A stretch of DNA of 28,337 bases from the NCBI GenBank assembly GCA_031282905.1, contig JAITCV010000111.1, positions 1-28,337 of the forward strand. The letters are read 5' to 3'. Origin of the DNA: Azoarcus sp. (GTDB lineage: Bacteria > Pseudomonadota > Gammaproteobacteria > Burkholderiales > Rhodocyclaceae). Position 1 is the first letter of the stretch; every line of letters begins with the position of its first letter. The notes under the pieces are model-generated. The model saw nothing but the letters and a program-made list of their open reading frames with translations. It was not told where the DNA came from and ran no database searches. This document shows, one piece after another, positions 23,874 through 28,337 of the stretch. Made by a program: the position numbers and the translations under genes.

Positions 23874-25987
23874 AGCTGAAACGCGCCGCCCTTGTCATCG
23901 TCGCCATCCTGGCCGGTGTTTCTTCGCTTTATCTGCTGACCTCGGCCAGTTCCAATGCGGGCATCTTTTCCGGCTTTTATCCCTGGCTGCTGGCCACCAA
24001 TGGCGTGGTCGCGGTGGGGCTTGCCGCGTTGGTGGGCTTTTCGCTGCGCAAAATGTGGCGCGAATATCATGCCCGCCGTTTCGGTTCCCGGCTGAAATAC
24101 CGGATGATGCTGATGTTTGCGCTGATGGCATTGCTGCCCGGATTGGTGGTATATGCGGTATCATTGCAATTTGTCATGCGCAGTATCGAATCGTGGTTTG
24201 ACGTGCGAGTCGACTCCGCGCTGGAAGGCGGTATCGCCCTCGGCCAGAATGCGCTCGATTATCTCGTCAGCCAGTTACGCGACAAGGCAGATGACATGGC
24301 GCTTGATCTTGAAAACCGTGATGCGCTCTCCCCCGCCCAGATCAGTCGGCTGCGTGAACTCTCGGGCATTGGCAGTCTGACCGTGCTGGGCGCCAACGGA
24401 CAGGTGCTGGCTTCCGCCGCGGACGACGGCCTTACCCGCCTGCTGCCCGATCTGCCCTCCCCCGCCCAACTGCGTCAGGCCCGCCAGAGCGGCAGTCTGA
24501 GCCTGGTCGATAGCGCCCCCGGTGGTCGGCTCATCATCCGCGTCATCGTCTCCATCCCGGGACGCCACCTCACCGACGAGGAACTGCTGTTGCAATTGAC
24601 CCAGCCCGTGCCCGAAACTTTCAGCCAGCACGCCGAGGCGGTGCAGGAAGCCTATCGCGATTACCGCCAACTCACCCATGGCCGCGCCGGACTGAAGCGC
24701 ATCTACACCCTCACCCTCACCCTCACCCTGCTGCTCGCGTTGCTGACCGCGATGGCGCTGGCGTTCATGCTTGCCCATCGCATCACCGCGCCGCTGCTGA
24801 TTCTCGCCGAGGGCACCCAGGCCGTGGCCCAGGGGGATTTCAGCCCGCGCCAAGCCCTGCCCGCGCGCGACGAACTCGGGGTTCTCACCCATTCCTTCAA
24901 CCAGATGACCCGCCAGCTCGACGAAACGCGCGAACAGGCCGAACGCAACCGCGCGGCGGTCGAAGCCGCGCGCGCCTACCTCGAAAGCGTGCTCGCCAAT
25001 TTGTCGACTGGAGTCTTGGCGTTCACCAACGATGGCCGACTGCGCGCCGCCAATTCCGGCGCGCTCGCCATCCTCGACGATCCGCTCGAAGGTTTTGAAA
25101 ACATCGCGCTCGCCGACTGGCCGCGTCACCCGCTGCTGCGCGATGCCCTGCTCGACGGTTTTGCCGCCAATGATGGCGACTGGCACAGCGAGTTGGAAAT
25201 TTCCCGCGCCGACCAGCCCCCCCTCACCCTGCTGGTGCACGGCTCACGCCTGCCCGCGAGCACCGGGGGTGGGCTGGTGGTGGTATTCGACAACATCTCC
25301 CGCCTGATCGAAGCGCAGCGCATCGCCGCCTGGGGGGAAGTCGCCCGCCGCCTTGCCCACGAAATCAAGAACCCGCTCACCCCGATCCAGCTCTCCGCCG
25401 AGCGCCTGGCCTTCAAACTTGCCGACCAGCTCGACGAAAGTGGTCGTCAGATGCTCGAACGTTCCACCACCACCATCGTGAACCAAGTCGAAGCAGTAAA
25501 AAACCTGGTCAATGCCTTCCGTGATTACGCCCGTCTGCCCGCGCCCGTGCTCGAACCGCTCGATCTCTGCGCCCTCATCCGCGAAATACTCAACCTCTAT
25601 GAAAATGTTCCCATGCGCATCGAACACAAGTTCCCCTCCAATCTGCCGCGGGTATTGGGTGATGCTTCTCAAATTCGCCAAATTGTGCACAATATGCTGC
25701 AAAATGGCGAAGATGCGTTGGCAGGACGCGAAGATGGCAAGATCACCCTTGCGGTTCGGGCAGAAGGCGAGCGAGTCGTGATGACATGCAGCGACAATGG
25801 CCCGGGTTTTCCGCCGGAAGTCCTGGCGCGTGCGTTTACCCCCTATTTCACCACCAAGTCCAAGGGCACCGGGCTCGGTCTGGCGATGATCAAGAAAATC
25901 GTCACCGAACACGGCGGCGAGGTAAAAATTACCAATCGTGATGGTGGAGGCGCTGAACTCTCCATCCGTCTACGTACAGTTTCATGA
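23870..25987 (+). CDS. ntrY: NtrY membrane sensor histidine kinase
   Basis: Sensor of the NtrY-NtrX two-component system, linked in other bacteria to nitrogen metabolism and redox or oxygen respiration. The 705 aa contain membrane segments at about 5-24, 37-58, 80-102 and 278-301, a periplasmic sensor part (about 103-277), a HAMP domain (about 302-355), a PAS domain (about 370-480), the phosphoacceptor block RRLAHEIKNPLTPIQLSAERL with His497, and an HATPase domain (NMLQNGEDAL, GPGFPPE, GTGLGLAMI). Start ATG 23870 overlaps the DUF4390 stop. A CTCACC hexamer repeat encodes the TLTLTLT part of the fourth membrane segment. Confidence 0.93.
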   Translation: MKLKRAALVIVAILAGVSSLYLLTSASSNAGIFSGFYPWLLATNGVVAVGLAALVGFSLRKMWREYHARRFGSRLKYRMMLMFALMALLPGLVVYAVSLQFVMRSIESWFDVRVDSALEGGIALGQNALDYLVSQLRDKADDMALDLENRDALSPAQISRLRELSGIGSLTVLGANGQVLASAADDGLTRLLPDLPSPAQLRQARQSGSLSLVDSAPGGRLIIRVIVSIPGRHLTDEELLLQLTQPVPETFSQHAEAVQEAYRDYRQLTHGRAGLKRIYTLTLTLTLLLALLTAMALAFMLAHRITAPLLILAEGTQAVAQGDFSPRQALPARDELGVLTHSFNQMTRQLDETREQAERNRAAVEAARAYLESVLANLSTGVLAFTNDGRLRAANSGALAILDDPLEGFENIALADWPRHPLLRDALLDGFAANDGDWHSELEISRADQPPLTLLVHGSRLPASTGGGLVVVFDNISRLIEAQRIAAWGEVARRLAHEIKNPLTPIQLSAERLAFKLADQLDESGRQMLERSTTTIVNQVEAVKNLVNAFRDYARLPAPVLEPLDLCALIREILNLYENVPMRIEHKFPSNLPRVLGDASQIRQIVHNMLQNGEDALAGREDGKITLAVRAEGERVVMTCSDNGPGFPPEVLARAFTPYFTTKSKGTGLGLAMIKKIVTEHGGEVKITNRDGGGAELSIRLRTVS

Positions 25988-26006
25988 CGAACGGCGAACA
26001 CTGAAG

Positions 26007-27296
26007 ATGGCAAAATTACTCATCGTAGATGACGAAATCGGCATTCGAGAACTACTCTCCGAAATCCTGCGTGACGAAGGTCATGACGTACTGCTGGCCG
26101 AGAACGCCGCCGTCGCGCGGGCGGCGCGCAATGCCGCCTGTCCGGACATGGTATTGCTCGACATCTGGATGCCCGATACCGACGGCATTTCCCTGTTGAA
26201 GGAATGGGCCACGGCCGGACAATTGACCATGCCGGTCGTCATGATGTCCGGGCACGGCACCATCGACACCGCGGTGGAAGCAACCCGCATCGGCGCCATC
26301 GACTATCTGGAAAAACCCATCGCGCTGCAAAAACTGCTCGCCACGGTCAAGAACGGCTTGCAGCGTCGCCCCGTTTCGGTGCCGCCGCAATTGACCCTGG
26401 CCAGCTTGCCCAAATCGGCCGCGCTCGCCGACTTGCACCAGCGCCTGCGGCAAGTCGCCATGCAATCGCGGATCATCCTGTTCCAGGTCGGCGCGGATCA
26501 TCTGGTCGAATTGGCCGCCCGCAGCCTGCAAACCCCCGGTGCGCCCTGGCTCGATCTGGGCACGTTCACGGGTTCGATCGACACCGCGCAACTCACCTCC
26601 CTCCACGGCGGACTGCTGTATCTCGCCCGGCTGGAAAAACTGACGCGCGCCCAGCAAAAGAATCTCACCTTCATCATCGACCGCCTCGACCGCTACAACC
26701 TGCGCCTGATCGTGGTCAGCGGCGCCAGCCGCCAGCAGTTGCTGGCAGCCGGCTGGGATTCCGTCCTCGTCACCCGCCTGTTCGCCGTGGCCCTGACCGC
26801 GCCCGGGTTGGCCGACATCCGCAGCGATCTGACCGATTTGATCGCCCTCATCCTGCGCCACCAAGTCACCATTCAGGAAGTGCCCCCGCGCCGTTTCTCA
26901 CCCGCCGCGCTCGCCCAACTGTCCGCGCGCGATTGGGCGGGCGGCTATGGCGAACTTTATGCCACGGTGCGCAATCTGGCCCTGGCCACGGACGAAGAAG
27001 AAATCGTCCTCGCCGAAACCGCTGCGCCGCCCTCCCCCGCGCTCGTCCTCGCTGCCGCCGAAACAACGACGCATCCCACCTCGCCACCCTCCGATTCTAT
27101 TTCCATTCCATGCAACCAGCCCCTGCGCGAAGCGCGCGAAGCTTTCGAGCGCATGTATTTTGAATACCATCTCAAGCAGGAAAACGGCAACATGACCCAC
27201 CTCGCGCAACAAACCGGCCTGGAACGCACCCATCTCTACCGCAAACTCAAGCAACTTGGCCTGCATGGCGGACGGCGGGGAAAAACGGAAACATAA
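26007..27296 (+). CDS. ntrX: NtrX response regulator with degenerate AAA+ domain
   Basis: Response regulator partnered with NtrY, 19 bp downstream. The 429 aa have an intact receiver (D8, D9, phospho-acceptor D52, K103) and a Fis-type helix-turn-helix at the C-terminus (REAFERMYFEYHL...THLAQQTGLERTHLYRKLKQLG, about 377-420). The central sigma-54 activator domain keeps its outline but not its catalytic motifs: Walker A is absent (VGADHLVE at 161-168), GAFTGA reads GTFTGS (185-190), and the Walker B region is GGLLYLARL (201-209) without the Asp-Glu pair. It should therefore bind DNA but not drive sigma-54 by ATP hydrolysis. ATG 26007 matches the receiver start. Confidence 0.9.
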   Translation: MAKLLIVDDEIGIRELLSEILRDEGHDVLLAENAAVARAARNAACPDMVLLDIWMPDTDGISLLKEWATAGQLTMPVVMMSGHGTIDTAVEATRIGAIDYLEKPIALQKLLATVKNGLQRRPVSVPPQLTLASLPKSAALADLHQRLRQVAMQSRIILFQVGADHLVELAARSLQTPGAPWLDLGTFTGSIDTAQLTSLHGGLLYLARLEKLTRAQQKNLTFIIDRLDRYNLRLIVVSGASRQQLLAAGWDSVLVTRLFAVALTAPGLADIRSDLTDLIALILRHQVTIQEVPPRRFSPAALAQLSARDWAGGYGELYATVRNLALATDEEEIVLAETAAPPSPALVLAAAETTTHPTSPPSDSISIPCNQPLREAREAFERMYFEYHLKQENGNMTHLAQQTGLERTHLYRKLKQLGLHGGRRGKTET

Positions 27297-27397
27297 GGCG
27301 ATGAAATCCGGGGCGCTTCTCGCGGAGCGCGCAATGGAGATTACGCCATCAAGCCCAATCATGAGTAGCACTACTTTTTCATTTTCAGGATTAAACT

Positions 27398-27445
27398 GAT
27401 TGAATTAAACTACGCACCTATGGGCATCGCATGCCCGATTCAATC
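27398..27445. promoter_or_regulatory. Nested inverted repeats upstream of mdaB
   Basis: Outer perfect arms GATTGAAT (27398-27405) and ATTCAATC (27438-27445) enclose an inner hairpin GGGCAT-CGC-ATGCCC (27422-27436). A direct repeat ATTAAACT occurs at 27390-27397 and 27404-27411. The element ends just before the ribosome binding site of mdaB (AAAGGA, 27448-27453) and could be an operator or a structured mRNA leader. Confidence 0.4.
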
Positions 27446-27460
27446 CGAAAGGAAACCTCC

Positions 27461-28042
27461 ATGAAAAACATCTTGTTGATCAACGCGGGAAAGCATTTTG
27501 CCCACTCGGAAGGGCGGCTGAACGCGACCTTGCATGAAGTCGCGCTGGCGGCCCTGAATGATCTTGGCTTGAACATCCAGCAGACGGTGGTCGATGCTGG
27601 CTATGACATCGAAGAGGAAGTCGGCAAGCTGCGCTGGGCCGACGCCGTGATCTATCAAATGCCCGGCTGGTGGATGGGGCCGCCCTGGATACTGAAGCAA
27701 TATTTCGACACCGTGTTTACCGCCGGACGCGGCACACTCTATGAAAACGACGGCAGGACACGCGCTGACCCCGCGAAAAAATACGGTTCGGGCGGCTTGT
27801 CGCAGGGCAAGCACTACATGCTCTCCCTGACCTGGAACGCTCCGCTGGAAGCCTTTACCGATCCCGACCAATTCTTTGGCGGGGTGGGAGTCGACGGCGT
27901 TTACCTGCCCGTGCACAAGGCCAATCAATTCCTCGGCATGCAGCCGCTGGAGACTTTCATCTGCAACGATGTCGTCAAGGAACCTCGGGTGGAAGAATAT
28001 ATCGCCCGCTATCGGGAACATTTGCGGCGGGTATTTGGCTGA
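27461..28042 (+). CDS. mdaB: NAD(P)H:quinone oxidoreductase MdaB
   Basis: Flavodoxin-fold FAD enzyme that reduces quinones with two electrons and so avoids semiquinones and oxidative stress. The 193-aa protein closely resembles E. coli MdaB, with matching blocks INAGKHFAHSEGRLN, VIYQMPGWWMGPPW, GTLYENDGRTR, YGSGGLSQGKHYMLSLTWNA and GVGVDGVYLPVHKANQFLGM. The frame opens at 27431, but ATG 27461 has AAAGGA eight bases upstream and fits the family start. It is separate from ntrX (164 bp gap) with nested inverted repeats in its upstream region. No lysR-type regulator is adjacent. Confidence 0.93.
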   Translation: MKNILLINAGKHFAHSEGRLNATLHEVALAALNDLGLNIQQTVVDAGYDIEEEVGKLRWADAVIYQMPGWWMGPPWILKQYFDTVFTAGRGTLYENDGRTRADPAKKYGSGGLSQGKHYMLSLTWNAPLEAFTDPDQFFGGVGVDGVYLPVHKANQFLGMQPLETFICNDVVKEPRVEEYIARYREHLRRVFG

Positions 28043-28077
28043 TTGCGGCTGATTTTTCAACATGGGGAAAAGATGCC

Positions 28078-28337
28078 ATGGCATTCATTCGTGGTGAAAA
28101 AAACCGGGCTTGCCGTTTGGGTTTGCTGCTGCCGGGGCTGTTTCTCGCCGCGCTTGCCCATGCCGAAACGCGCTGGGTGCATGGCTCCTGGGTCAATGTG
28201 CGCGAGATGGCGGACGCGCAAAGCGCGGTGATCGAGCATGTGACAACAAATACCCAGGTGGAGGTGCTTACGCGAGAGGGCGGGCGTTGCGAGATTGCCT
28301 GGAAGGATGAAAAACGCGGCTTCGTGCCGTGCGGGTT
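28078..28337 (+). CDS. Secreted SH3-domain protein, cut by the window end
   Basis: The first 86 or so residues of a protein continuing beyond the window. It has a signal peptide (about 1-29: basic RGEKNRACR, then LGLLLPGLFLAALAHA) and a bacterial SH3 domain from about residue 33 (WVHGSWVNVREMADAQSAVIEHV, then VEVLTREGGRCEIAW and RGFVPC). ATG 28078 has GGGGA about nine bases upstream. Bacterial SH3 domains commonly bind cell wall; the partner here is unknown, and the missing C-terminus may carry another domain. The alternative frame at 28043 is a shadow. Confidence 0.7.
   Translation, partial: MAFIRGEKNRACRLGLLLPGLFLAALAHAETRWVHGSWVNVREMADAQSAVIEHVTTNTQVEVLTREGGRCEIAWKDEKRGFVPCG

Overview
The window is gene-dense, GC-rich proteobacterial chromosome. 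Several things point to a betaproteobacterium, probably of the Rhodocyclales/Nitrosomonadales type: an EarP-type EF-P rhamnosyltransferase gene, the hemC-hemD-hemX-hemY order, the rsmB-DUF4390-ntrY-ntrX block and a HIT...ubiE-ubiJ cluster. This is judged from protein resemblance and gene order only; there is no rRNA in the window. No tRNA, insertion sequence, prophage or CRISPR array was found.

Layout. 1-319: non-coding, with two REP-like repeats. 320-2085 (+): waaA (Kdo transferase for lipid A) and an unrecognised 89-aa protein. 2149-3656 (-): ppa and rdgC. 3835-4560 (+): rsuA, followed by an AT-rich gap with a cluster of DnaA-box-like 9-mers. 4775-7373 (+): earP and a ferric-reductase-like flavocytochrome. 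7539-10782 (+): a likely operon of a HIT protein, a 517-aa PilZ-like protein, ubiE and a short ubiJ. 10928-14320 (-): modE-modA-modB-modC for molybdate uptake and its control, with a divergent two-domain molybdopterin-binding (Mop) protein at 14501-14929 and a palindrome between them. 14959-15363 (-): an orphan protein. 15589-19822 (-): the haem operon hemC-hemD-hemX-hemY. 20254-20955 (+): a DUF3053-like lipoprotein. 21087-21952: a TSUP permease bracketed by two exact parS sequences. 21968-27296 (+): rsmB, DUF4390, ntrY, ntrX. 27461-28042 (+): mdaB. 28078-end (+): a secreted SH3-domain protein cut by the window edge.

The genes are mostly housekeeping: envelope (waaA), rRNA and ribosome function (rsuA, rsmB, earP), quinone and haem synthesis (ubiE, ubiJ, hemCDXY), molybdate supply, and redox/nitrogen sensing (ntrYX). 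The two exact parS sites 850 bp apart suggest that this segment lies in the origin-proximal, ParB-bound part of the chromosome. Other points deserving attention are the DnaA-box cluster after rsuA, an NtrX whose AAA+ domain has lost its ATPase motifs, a shortened UbiJ with no ubiB after it, and an 18-bp tandem repeat encoding the N-terminus of HemX.
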